Below are positions 16,560 through 26,500 of a stretch of DNA of 56,640 nt, piece by piece (position 1 is the first letter of the stretch; every line of letters starts with the position of its first letter). The DNA comes from a virus: positions 1-56,640 of the IMG/VR virus record IMGVR_UViG_3300002460_000037; one strand, 5' to 3'. A model generated the notes under the pieces. It did not search any database, was not told the DNA's origin, and saw only the letters and a list, made by a program, of their open reading frames with translations. The position numbers and the translations under genes are program-made.

Positions 16560-18223
16560 TGGCTCGCCAGATCGTATACCAGCATATACCGTTCCCGAAA
16601 AAGGGCCTTGACGAAGGGAATGCCTACTACGACCAGCCGAAGGGAACGTGCCGTGAAGTCCAGAACATGCGGCCTTACGATCCGGTCAGTGGTCGTTTGC
16701 GTGGCGGGCAGCGAGGGGGCCTGACAAAGTTCACAGTCTCTAGTGCTGGGGCTGTCTGTCAGGATCTGAATCAGGTCACGTCCATTTCTACTGCAGCCGC
16801 ATCGACATCGTCGTTGGCCATTCGCACTGTGTTGGGGTGCTTGGTGGTTGACGGCGACATACAAAGTTTCACGTCGGCGGCCAGGACGGCTGCGACCGGA
16901 GGAACAAATGTTCTCGATCCGAATGCCCCTGTCATTTTTTCCGCTGAGTCACAGGGAATTCTCTACTTCGCGGATGGGGTGAATTACACGAAGTGGACGG
17001 CATCCACGAATACGGCTTCAGCCTGGACGGCGAGCAGCGGGACGCTCCCGGCAAGCGGAGCGGAGAAGCCGCGGTTGATCGAATTATGGCGAGGCAGGAT
17101 CGTCTTGGCTGGGATTAAAACTGACCCACACAATTGGTTCATGGCGGAGAAGGACGATCCGACCAACTTCAATTATGCGCCGGATCCGACAACGGAACTT
17201 CAAGCGGTTGCCGGCAGCAACTCGCCGGCGGGTCTTATTGCCGAGCCAATCATGGGGATCATTCCGTATAGCGAGGATCTGTTGATCTTTGGTTCGGATC
17301 ATTCCATGTGGGCATTGAACGGCGATCCGATGGCCGGTGGCCGAATTGTGCAGATCAGTGGAATTACCGGCTTGGCTTGGGGACGGGCGTGGTGCAAGGC
17401 ACCTGGCGGGGTTGTGTACTTCTTCGGGTCGCGCGGCGGCGTGTACCGGATGACCTCCGGTTCCGGCTTAGAACGCATCACGGCTAGGCGGTTGGATGAA
17501 CGATTGGCGAACATCGACTTGAACAATTACATCGTGAGAATGGCTTGGAACGATCGGGAGATTGGTGTCCACGTCTTTATCACGCCGTTGGCGCTTCAGA
17601 TCGCCGAGCATTACTTCTACGACGTGCGGACGGATTCATGGTGGAAGGATAAGTTCAACAACGTGCAGCATTCTCCGGTAGCTGTTCACGTTTTCGACGG
17701 TGACATGATCGACGATCGGAGGATCTTGATCGGCGGCAAGGACGGCTGGATCAGGTATTGGACGACGGACGGTCTTACAGACGACGGGACTGCTATTGAA
17801 AGCAACGTCTTGCTGGGTCCGATCATGGCTCGCGATGAGAGCGGCGTGCAATTACCGTTCATTCTTTCCGAGTTGCAGATCACGTTGGCCGAAAACAGCG
17901 ACACGATCAGCTACGAGGTCCATGCCGGAGATTCCGCCGAGGAGGTATTCTCTTCGGCCAATCAATCTTCAGGATTTGTATTGACGGAAACTGACGGCAA
18001 AATCGTCCTGGAGGATGGCACGGGGTTTGTGACGTTGGAAGGAGAGCTTGTGGACGCTGACGGCACTTGGTCGCCGATCACGAGCGATGCCGTGCAGCCG
18101 AGGTTGCGGGGTTACGCCGCTTACGTGCGGCTGAAGCACACTGCAGACAACTCGCGTTGGGCGATGGAGGAATTACAGGCCAAGTTGGCCGTCATAACGA
18201 CATCCAAGAGAAGGATCTTCTGA
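16559..18223 (+). CDS. Tail nozzle / packaged-DNA stabilisation-like protein
   Basis: 554 residues, TAATG-coupled to the previous gene. All-beta propeller-like sequence with repeated short strands and characteristic motifs (GLDEGNAYYDQPKGTCREVQ near the N-terminus, YSEDLLIFGSDHSMW, GGVVYFFGSRGGVYR, FYDVRTDSWW). This pattern resembles the P22 gp10 / T7 gp12 type nozzle proteins that form the distal part of a short tail and hold the packaged DNA. Position after the adaptor supports it. C-terminal residues 430-554 are a separate beta domain. Confidence 0.72.
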   Translation: MARQIVYQHIPFPKKGLDEGNAYYDQPKGTCREVQNMRPYDPVSGRLRGGQRGGLTKFTVSSAGAVCQDLNQVTSISTAAASTSSLAIRTVLGCLVVDGDIQSFTSAARTAATGGTNVLDPNAPVIFSAESQGILYFADGVNYTKWTASTNTASAWTASSGTLPASGAEKPRLIELWRGRIVLAGIKTDPHNWFMAEKDDPTNFNYAPDPTTELQAVAGSNSPAGLIAEPIMGIIPYSEDLLIFGSDHSMWALNGDPMAGGRIVQISGITGLAWGRAWCKAPGGVVYFFGSRGGVYRMTSGSGLERITARRLDERLANIDLNNYIVRMAWNDREIGVHVFITPLALQIAEHYFYDVRTDSWWKDKFNNVQHSPVAVHVFDGDMIDDRRILIGGKDGWIRYWTTDGLTDDGTAIESNVLLGPIMARDESGVQLPFILSELQITLAENSDTISYEVHAGDSAEEVFSSANQSSGFVLTETDGKIVLEDGTGFVTLEGELVDADGTWSPITSDAVQPRLRGYAAYVRLKHTADNSRWAMEELQAKLAVITTSKRRIF

Positions 18224-21039
18224 TGTCGGAACCCAGTAGTTGGCCATTCTCGAATTACAACGTGTTTGGCATCGTGAACGGTATCTCCGATGCCCGGGTC
18301 AGGGAAGTCTTGAACCGTACGTTCGCTGGCCGGGCTGTCAAATTGGCCAGCACGCTTTACGTGTACGGCGGGAACGCCAACAGCGCGGCATACACATGGC
18401 TCTTGGCCGAGACGGGTACTCTGAACACGCAGACGGCCCTGATTATCAACACGGTCACTGAGACGGGCTTTGGGTTGATTGTTGGTGGTACGGGAGTGAT
18501 CGAGGTAGGAGCCAGTGCCACTACCACCGATTTTGAGGCGATCATGGAATGTGTGTCGACGACGTTGGCACACGTTTCGTGCTACCGGGACAACACGAAG
18601 ACGTTGATTGGGTCCAGGATTGACACGGCGGGTGCTTTCACGAGCTACGTGAATCCGTCTGGCGTTGCCACTCCAGCGGCGGACAGGGTGGCTGTTGGCG
18701 GGTACGAGCAGACTGGCGTCGATACGCTGGTAGCCGTGTTTGACGACGGCACGACGCGTACGCTGGCGAGGAAGGATGTGACGATCAGTGGCCCGTGGAC
18801 GACAGGGTCAGTGCTGTTTGCTGGAACGTTAGGGTTTGCAACAGAGGATGCGAGCAACTTCTTCTGGGATGACACGTTGAATGAGTTGGTTGTCGGTGGT
18901 GTATCTGGACTAGCCAAAGGCACTTTTTATCCAACCGCCGCTGAAAAAGGAATCGTAGTCAAAGGAGCCACCAGCCAATCCGCCAACCTCTTTGAGTCGC
19001 AGATTAGCACAGGCGCAATCAGAGCTAGGATTAACAACGTCGGGTCGTTCAGTTCAGATCAGGGCTTAACACGGTGCGAGTTTTTTGGGCAAGATGCCGG
19101 AATTGGGGCAAGCAATATAGGAGTCGACAACACAGGATTAGGGTATGGAACTCTCACCGCTAACACATCGGGCAATCAGAATGTGGCAGTTGGTGCGTTC
19201 GCTCTCATCGCTAACACATCGGGCAATCAGAATGTGGCAGTTGGTGTGTTCGCTCTCACCGCTAACACATCTGGCAGTAAGAATATGGCAGTTGGTTCCG
19301 AGGCTCTCATAGCCAACACCATTGGCAATTCAAACATGGCTTTGGGAACGGAGACTCTCCGCGCCAACACCACTGGCAGTGACAACGCAGCTGCGGGGAC
19401 TAACGCTCTCCGCGCCAATACCACAGGAAGCCAAAACATCGCTATTGGGTCGGAAGCTCTTACCGTCAAAACTACTGGCGATAATAACATAGCAGTGGGG
19501 TATCGGTCTCTCTACACCAACATCACTGGCGCTAACAACCTAGCCGTGGGGCATCAAGCTCTCTTTGGAAACAAGGCTAATGATAACCTGGCCGTGGGGT
19601 ACCAAGCTCTCTTATCAAACAACACGGGCAGTAGCAACCTGGCCGTGGGGTATAGGGCTGGCTACGGCGATGGGACAGTCGATCAGCAAACTTCTGTCGA
19701 TACGTATGCCACATTTATTGGCTACAAAGCTTCACGCGACGCATCAATCCCTAATACAACAGTCCTAACGAACATCACCGCAATCGGGAAGAACGCCAAA
19801 GTTGGACAGGACAATTCGATTGTTCTTGGTGGCACGGGAGCGGACGCGGTAAAGGTAGGCATCGGAGATGTCTCACCCGATGCGCAACTAGACATTCAAA
19901 TTGCCGCTGCGACAAACATTGGATTCATCGTCCAAGCCGCCGCCTCCCAAACCGCTAACATCCTGGAACTTCAAGAATCAGATGGCTCTATCTTTGTAGC
20001 CTCTGGTGACGGTTTAGGTGGCTCTGAGTTCGTAATCAACGAACAAGGAGAGGATATTGATTTTCGCATTGAAGGAGTGGGAGCCGCAAACGCCTTCTTC
20101 GTGCAAGGAAGCGACGGCAACGTTGGCTTCGGGATGACTTTACCCAATCAGAAACTCACCATCGAAGGCACCCTATCCCTTAAGGAACAAGCCGCAGCCA
20201 ACGCTGACACCGCTGCCTATGGGCAGATTTGGGTCAAGACAGCCACGCCTAATCAACTCTGGTTTACGGATGACGCTGGAACTGATGTACAGCTCGGAGT
20301 CTCCAGTATTACCGGAACGGACACGCATGTCCTATTCTTCGACGGAGCTAATAATCCTGCAGGCGAAGCGGGAATGACCTACAACAAGACAACCGACAAG
20401 CTCACCCTCGCGGGAAGGCTTGGCTTGACCGCCGCAGCAGGCTCAACAACAGACGGGGATACGTGGAATGATTCCACGCAGAAGGGAATACAGGTCTACG
20501 AAGCGGGAATCGAGCAGACGCTTCTGGGGGTCATTTTTTCAGCCACCGCTGATGCCACCGCTGATGCCGCTACGGAAGAAACGCTCATCGGCACAGGGGT
20601 AGGGACAACCACGCTTCCCGCCAATTTCTTCGCCGTGGGCAAGACTGTTCGCATCAAAGCTTACGGGCATCTCACTTCTTCCATAATGAACGGTCCATTT
20701 GAAGTAAAGCTCAAGTTGGGAGCGACGGAGATAGCGACGATTGGTTCCATGACACCACCCTCTGCGGCATCTTCGGCGGGCTGGGAACTGGAGGCCGTTA
20801 TCACTTGCCGGACGACAGGGGCGACAGGAACCGTGTTTGTTCAAGGCCGGATGCTCGTCCATGACAATGGCGGGTCGTCATTCCTGCCGTTTTGCTTTTG
20901 GCTGACCAATGCGGCTACTGACACCATAGACACGACAGCTTCGCTTGCTTTAGGGCTCGGCTCGACTTCCACCGATGACGGAATGGGGGCATTTACTTCG
21001 CTGACGTGCACCAATTTAATGTTGGAGGTTCTTAACTGA
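18223..21039 (+). CDS. Large tail fibre with 17-residue repeats
   Basis: 938 residues starting at ATG 18223, overlapping the previous stop (TGATG). The N-terminal 220 residues match the local gene style and probably attach to the tail. From about residue 225 (nt ~18,900) codon choice shifts to more A/T-ending codons, suggesting a later-acquired shaft. Residues 308-476 are ten tandem 17-residue repeats of the 'xAL.ANT.G.xN.AVG' type also seen in trimeric adhesins and phage fibres. The C-terminal 250 residues form a beta-rich tip (KVRIKAYG-like strands, then LALGLGSTSTDDG). Likely trimeric receptor-binding fibre. No endosialidase or chaperone motif was recognised. Confidence 0.75.
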   Translation: MSEPSSWPFSNYNVFGIVNGISDARVREVLNRTFAGRAVKLASTLYVYGGNANSAAYTWLLAETGTLNTQTALIINTVTETGFGLIVGGTGVIEVGASATTTDFEAIMECVSTTLAHVSCYRDNTKTLIGSRIDTAGAFTSYVNPSGVATPAADRVAVGGYEQTGVDTLVAVFDDGTTRTLARKDVTISGPWTTGSVLFAGTLGFATEDASNFFWDDTLNELVVGGVSGLAKGTFYPTAAEKGIVVKGATSQSANLFESQISTGAIRARINNVGSFSSDQGLTRCEFFGQDAGIGASNIGVDNTGLGYGTLTANTSGNQNVAVGAFALIANTSGNQNVAVGVFALTANTSGSKNMAVGSEALIANTIGNSNMALGTETLRANTTGSDNAAAGTNALRANTTGSQNIAIGSEALTVKTTGDNNIAVGYRSLYTNITGANNLAVGHQALFGNKANDNLAVGYQALLSNNTGSSNLAVGYRAGYGDGTVDQQTSVDTYATFIGYKASRDASIPNTTVLTNITAIGKNAKVGQDNSIVLGGTGADAVKVGIGDVSPDAQLDIQIAAATNIGFIVQAAASQTANILELQESDGSIFVASGDGLGGSEFVINEQGEDIDFRIEGVGAANAFFVQGSDGNVGFGMTLPNQKLTIEGTLSLKEQAAANADTAAYGQIWVKTATPNQLWFTDDAGTDVQLGVSSITGTDTHVLFFDGANNPAGEAGMTYNKTTDKLTLAGRLGLTAAAGSTTDGDTWNDSTQKGIQVYEAGIEQTLLGVIFSATADATADAATEETLIGTGVGTTTLPANFFAVGKTVRIKAYGHLTSSIMNGPFEVKLKLGATEIATIGSMTPPSAASSAGWELEAVITCRTTGATGTVFVQGRMLVHDNGGSSFLPFCFWLTNAATDTIDTTASLALGLGSTSTDDGMGAFTSLTCTNLMLEVLN
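19144..19650 (+). repeat. Ten tandem 51-bp coding repeats in tail fibre
   Basis: Units of 17 codons (one of 16) encode variants of LTANTSGNQNVAVG-type beta turns. The first copies (19150-19260) are nearly identical at DNA level and diverge downstream, so the array has recently expanded at its 5' side. Confidence 0.85.
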
Positions 21040-21062
21040 CATCCAGAGGGGGGAATTGAACG

Positions 21063-21422
21063 ATGGCGATAGAGTTGTCATTTACGGATTCATTCGGCGA
21101 ACAGTACGCTAAAGCCTACTGGAAGCCAGTTCAGATCAACATTTCAGAAGCCGACCAACGTGGGATGGTGGTGTTTTACGGTTATCCCGATGCGGCAAGG
21201 AAAGGGAAGCGACTGATCGGGCAAAGGAAATACAACTTGGATGCCGAGACGATCAGTCGGTTTTTGAAAGTCACTCCGGTTGACGCGACAACGGTGCGAA
21301 ACGCGATGCTGAGCATGGCGTACGTCCTGGCCAAGCAGACAAAGGACGTGGACACCGGAACCGTTGATGTGGATAATAATCCGATCATGGCTTCGTTTTT
21401 CGACAAAGGTCTGGACGTTTAA
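21063..21422 (+). CDS. Small virion-operon protein, 119 aa
   Basis: GGGGGAA upstream of ATG 21063. Mixed alpha/beta: an aromatic N-terminus (SFTDSFGEQYAKAYWKPVQI), a beta hairpin, and two helices (NLDAETISRFLKV, RNAMLSMAYVLAKQ). No known domain. It lies between tail-fibre and internal-virion genes and is likely a minor structural protein. Confidence 0.55.
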   Translation: MAIELSFTDSFGEQYAKAYWKPVQINISEADQRGMVVFYGYPDAARKGKRLIGQRKYNLDAETISRFLKVTPVDATTVRNAMLSMAYVLAKQTKDVDTGTVDVDNNPIMASFFDKGLDV

Positions 21423-21434
21423 GGGGGTGCCGCG

Positions 21435-22250
21435 ATGTCGCTATTTGGTAACGTTTTGAGTAAGTATCTTCTGAAGCCAACTTCCAAGGTGGCCGACAAA
21501 GCGCTTGACATTGCGATGCCGTCGATTCAGCGTGATAAGGAAATCAGGGCCCTAGTTCCGCAGATGCAGTCCGCCGCCGAGGAGTCAAAAAAGGCCAACG
21601 AGGAGCGATACAACCAGCTTTTGACCGGCTACGCCCAGCGGACCAGCGATGTCGACCAAATGAATCGAGACGTGGCTGCCGGCTACGGAGCCCGGGAGGC
21701 CGACGTTGGCCAAATGTATCGTGACGTGGCGGGCGGGTACGGAGCCCGCGAATCGGATCTGACAAGATTGCTCGACAACTTGGGTGCCCAATCGAGAGCT
21801 GACATCGGCAATCAATACTCCGCCCAGCGAGCGGCTGCCGAGCAGGACCTTGCTTCCAGGGGATTAGGAAACACCACGGTCAGGTCGAGCGTCTTGTCCG
21901 GCCTTGGTGAAAGGGAGTCGGCGGAGAAGCGGCGTTTTGATGAAGCGATGCGGCAGCAGCAGTTTGGCTATCGCCGGGATTTGAGCGGTGACACGCTTGC
22001 CGCTCAGGCGGCGGCGGCGCAGGGATATGGCAATCTTTCCGCTGACAGGCTCAATGCCCAAGCGAATCGAGCTTCATCATACGCGGGACTGACGCAAGAT
22101 CCGTTCCGGGTCATTGAGAATCGGACGGACATTGGCCCAGGCTTGAACGACATTGCCACGCTAACTCAATCTCTTGGCCAGGATGGATTGATGAAATTGA
22201 TCGCCCAGATCGCTGCCGGGTACGCGACTGGTCGCGGAATCGCGGGGTAA
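21435..22250 (+). CDS. Internal virion / ejection protein (putative), 271 aa
   Basis: Almost entirely helical and rich in Ala, Gln, Arg and Glu. It contains an internal near-duplication (DVDQMNRDVAAGYGAREA and DVGQMYRDVAGGYGARES, residues about 73-110) and a Gly/Ala-rich C-terminus (KLIAQIAAGYATGRGIAG). Such Ala/Gln-rich helical proteins placed just before a giant late gene are typical of podovirus internal core or ejected proteins that form the trans-envelope channel. No enzymatic motif. Confidence 0.6.
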   Translation: MSLFGNVLSKYLLKPTSKVADKALDIAMPSIQRDKEIRALVPQMQSAAEESKKANEERYNQLLTGYAQRTSDVDQMNRDVAAGYGAREADVGQMYRDVAGGYGARESDLTRLLDNLGAQSRADIGNQYSAQRAAAEQDLASRGLGNTTVRSSVLSGLGERESAEKRRFDEAMRQQQFGYRRDLSGDTLAAQAAAAQGYGNLSADRLNAQANRASSYAGLTQDPFRVIENRTDIGPGLNDIATLTQSLGQDGLMKLIAQIAAGYATGRGIAG

Positions 22251-22257
22251 CGCAACA

Positions 22258-23580
22258 ATGCCAATCACTGTTCAACATGGGACGTCCTTGCTCGGCGGTT
22301 ACGGGCGAGCGATGGGTCGGAATGCGCGAGTCAAGAGCCAGACGGAAGCATTGGATGAGTTTGGCAGGATCCTGTCGCAAGGGATGCAGAGGGGTCAGGA
22401 ACTTGAGCGGCAGAAGGAATTCGCCGGATTTCAGGACAAGCTTTTTGGAGAACGCGAGTTAGCGAGGGACGAAAGGCAATCCGGGTACGCCGCTGAGGAA
22501 AACAGGATGCGTTACCTCCGCAATCAGGACGCCATGTTTAACAAACAGTTGGATCAAATCCATCAAATGTCATCCAGGTTCGATCAGCCTGGACAAGAGG
22601 AGTATTCGGGAACCATCGGAAACCTAAGTGCATTGGACAAGGAATACGCACGAGGAAAGATCCCGGAGTCGGAGTATCTCCAGGCGAGGATGGAAGTCGC
22701 TAGGCCACTCATTAATAAAAACTGGGGCAAGCATCTCAAGAACCAGCCAGGAGACTTTGTAACCGAAGGGCTTGATCGGTATCAGGTCCAGCCTGACCTC
22801 ACACTGAAGCGAGTGGGATTGGACCCGAACGCCACTCCGGAAGCTCTTCAGGCGTATGTAGGGTCGCGATCTGGCACAACTCCTGAAGGCATTCCGTACT
22901 TCGTCAAGCCGGATGGCGAGATCAAGTTTGGGAAGGCCGAGTCAACCCAGACGCCAGGTCCCAAGGACCGCTTGCAATACCGCGAAGCCGCCAGGGATCT
23001 ATTGCGGGAGCAGGGCGATTACAACGAAACGCAAGTGGAAGAGTTGGCTCGAAAATGGATGGCCGTTGACTTTGGCTTGCCAATGCCGCAATTGCCACCG
23101 TCGATTTCGCAATCAGGCGGTGCCCAACGCAGCAAAGGTGAGGCGTTCTCCAATTGGATCCGCGCCGCCCAGGAGCTGGCCATATCGCAGGGAAACATGC
23201 CTGCGGCGCTACGGATCGCACAGCTGGATCAAGATCCAGATAGTGTCATGGAGGCCCAGAAGCTTCCCGCCGATGTCCAGCAGCTCTTGATTGATGCACA
23301 CAAGGCTCAGAAATCCGCTCCCCAGTCGCAAGGTCAACAGCGGAGTTTCATGCAGCAGCCGCAAGGCCAAGACGTCCAATCCGCTAGACAGGCTGCTTAC
23401 TCCAACGCACAGAAAAGCGGATTCAGCCGAGAGGATGTGGACCGGGCGGTGAACACGCTGGCGAGGATGAAGCAGTACAAAGGTTTTGATCCCGCTAAGA
23501 TAACGGATCCACGAATCAAAGCAGCCTGGGACAGAATACAAAAGATTGCTGACGCCGCCCTTGGACGAGGGTCGCAATAA
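22258..23580 (+). CDS. Internal virion / ejection protein (putative), 440 aa
   Basis: Gene starts 8 nt after the previous stop. Predominantly helical with Gln/Arg/Glu-rich segments (QSQ..LDEFGRILSQGMQRGQ, ELERQKEFAGFQDKL), a Pro/Gln-rich C-terminal part, and a final helix (GFSREDVDRAVNTLARMKQ). No signal peptide or enzyme motif. Its place immediately before the polyvalent giant suggests that it is packaged in the head and injected with it. Confidence 0.6.
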   Translation: MPITVQHGTSLLGGYGRAMGRNARVKSQTEALDEFGRILSQGMQRGQELERQKEFAGFQDKLFGERELARDERQSGYAAEENRMRYLRNQDAMFNKQLDQIHQMSSRFDQPGQEEYSGTIGNLSALDKEYARGKIPESEYLQARMEVARPLINKNWGKHLKNQPGDFVTEGLDRYQVQPDLTLKRVGLDPNATPEALQAYVGSRSGTTPEGIPYFVKPDGEIKFGKAESTQTPGPKDRLQYREAARDLLREQGDYNETQVEELARKWMAVDFGLPMPQLPPSISQSGGAQRSKGEAFSNWIRAAQELAISQGNMPAALRIAQLDQDPDSVMEAQKLPADVQQLLIDAHKAQKSAPQSQGQQRSFMQQPQGQDVQSARQAAYSNAQKSGFSREDVDRAVNTLARMKQYKGFDPAKITDPRIKAAWDRIQKIADAALGRGSQ

Positions 23581-23590
23581 AGAGAACATC

Positions 23591-26500
23591 ATGCCTAACG
23601 CCTGGGAACTCCTAGACCTATTCCAGGGGGGCCAGGCTTCTGGCCTTCCTCAAAGCAATGTCGTCACTCCGAGCCCGCAAGGCGGCTCTCCTTGGGAACT
23701 CCTAGACCTATTCCAAGGGGGACAGGCCCCTCCCAGCGAGCCCGAGCAACCGGACCTTGGTCCCATCGAGGGCGTCCGCCGCGGTCTAGTTCGAGGCGGA
23801 CAGGGTATTGTCGGTGGCATAGGCGGATTGATCGAGGGGTATCAAGACACAGCGAATGCGTTTGATATTTGGCTGGCAAATAAGCTTGGCGTTCAGGCGG
23901 ATCCGGCGGTTCAAGCTGTCATCAACGACCGCAGGCAGCTTGCCGAAGATAGTCGCGAGTTTCAACGCGGAATACGAAGGCGAGCCGAAGATCCAACCGA
24001 TCTTGGAAAATCGACTTCAGCGGGTGGTTTCAATCCCGCCTCTTGGCGATGGTGGACGGAGAATGTCTCCGAAGCCGTTCCTCAGTTGCTGGGTCAAACA
24101 GCGGTAGCGGCTGCTACTGGCGGTGGCAGCCTTCCCGCGCAAATAGGGACGTTCGCCGCCACGGGTGGTGCTTTGGAAGCCGGAGGGACTTACAGTGCGG
24201 CCAGGGAACGCATGGAGGGAAAAGGCATTCCCCAAGATGAAGCCATGCGGAGGGCACTAGCGGAAGCTGGGACGTCCGGGGCGATCAACGCCGCCATTGA
24301 AGTTGGCCCCGGTTGGGCTGTTGGAAAACTGCTTGGCAAGAGCGCTCTGTCCCCAGCAAAGCGTCTAGCGGGCCGTGAGATCGCCAAACGCTGGTTGGCC
24401 GTCACAGCCGGAGAGGGCGGCGAAGAGGCCACACAGCAAGTCGTGAGCGACACGGCGCAGTGGCTGGCCGAGAATGACCCGGAAGCGAAGCCAACTTTTG
24501 ACAAGTGGCGGGAGTATGCTGGTGCCGGTTTGATTGGAGCGGCTGCCGGTGCTGGCTTGGGTGGCGTTTCGACGGTTGGCGACATTGCCGAGGCATTTAC
24601 TTCGCCGGCACAGCCCTTAAAGGTGCCAATTCCAGATGCTGGTGGAACGCCTCCGGCTGGAGCCGCACCGACACCGCCACAACCTGGAGTTCAGCCAGGG
24701 GAACCACCCGCGGGAGCCGCACGCACACCGGAACAGATCCAGCGAGCCTTGGCCGAGGACTTCTACGGATCGCCGGAAATCACGGCTACTGCTTGGGCGG
24801 ACAAGAACCCCGAATTGGCTGCGAAGCTTGTTGCTGGTCGTCGATACTCTTCACGAGTCTTTGAGGAGGTCGGATTGCCGAAGATGTCCGCCAGGGAGGG
24901 TGATACCGAGAAACGCAGGCAGTGGTTACGAGCCGTTGAAACCCATCTATCGAAAGGAGCGACAGTTGAAACAGAAGCCGAAGAGACGCCTCCGAAAAAG
25001 GAAGTTCCTTCTCCTGACATCACTGGGGTTGCTGCCAAACCCGGTGCTGTGGTGCCCTCCGCTCCAGCCGCGGAAGCTGGCTTGGCCATACCCCAGGTCG
25101 ATCAGCAAGCCGAGCCGGTGGCCGTAGAGCCGCCAAAGCTGAAAGGTATCAAAAAGAAGCCAGCCGAAGCGGCATCGCCAAAGAAGAAGGGAATCAGGAA
25201 GCTAGAAAGCCAAACGATAGGAAAGAATGCGGCAGGGCAAGATGTCTTTGAGGACGCCAATGGCATTCGTTCGACGATCGAGAACGGTATTCGTTCGACC
25301 GAACCTGTCCAGATCATCCCAACGCAGCAGGGAGTTCAATACGCTCCTCGATCTCCGCGTGATACCCAGTTTGAAGTGGCTGCCACCGTGTCGCAGGCTC
25401 CGCCTCTTGGACCGCTTGTCATTAAGCCGATCTTTGGCGGACCAGAAACCAAACTCGAAACCAAGAAGCCAAGCATTGAAGTCATTGAGTCGCCAGGCGC
25501 GGCAGCGGATAGATTCCCTGAAGGAACTCCGGTCGAATACGACTGGCGCGGAAAGCGTGTTCAAGGAGTCAGTAAAGGGCGCCGCGGCGACTTCCTTGTC
25601 GTGTCAACTGATAAAGCTCATATCAATCACGAGATTGATGCTTCTCGTGGAAACGTGCTTGCTGTTGAGGAACCAGTCGATGTACCTCCGCCGACCAAAG
25701 AGCAACCGCAACTTCCACCATCTGGGGTGGAGACGCCTCCGGGTGTTGGTCCGAGTGATAGTGGCGATGTCGTACCTCCAGTTCAAAAGCCTGGAGTAGA
25801 GCAACGAGATTACGGTACGGTTGAAAAACCAAGTCGAGTAGCGCTTGGGGATCACTTTGGCGAACGGCTGACAAGTGGGGCGAAGTACGGAACGATTCTG
25901 GAAGCCAGATCGGAAGCTGGGGAAAAGCTTGGCGGCAAGGTAACGCCTGGAACGCCAACTGCCAAAGAGGTCGACGAGGCTGTCGAGCTTGGTGTCGTCA
26001 AGGCCGCAAAGGCTGTGGTAGCCGAAGGTGATGACGAATCAGATACGTACGATCGGATGGTCGACCTGTACGAGCGGCAGCCGAATCTTTCCACTCGCAC
26101 TTCGACGAGTATTTCCCAGCAAGCGTACAGCACGCCAGCTCCGTTGGCTTATCTCGCTTCACGCTTGGCGAATGTCACTTCGGACAAATCGGTTTACGAT
26201 GCGACTGCCGGCAACGGAATGCTGCTGGTGGCAGCCGATCCGAGCAAAGCGGTGGCCAATGAATTGAACGCCTCTCGCGCCGAGTCCCTGAAGTCGCAGG
26301 GGATTGCCACAACGACCAACGACGCGACAGATTATCGGCCATCGCAAGAGATTGATTCGATCATCCTCAATCCGCCGTTCGGAACCGTTAGAGACGAGAG
26401 CAATCAGACCAAGACATGGACGATTGAAGGGGTCCAAACCAGAGAAGTGGATCACGCCATCGTCATGAATTCCCTGTCGGCGATGGCGGACGACGGATCG

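Noticed and set aside
18223-21039. Diversity-generating retroelement target in the tail fibre
   Set aside because: No reverse transcriptase or template repeat in the window; the variation is tandem repeats.
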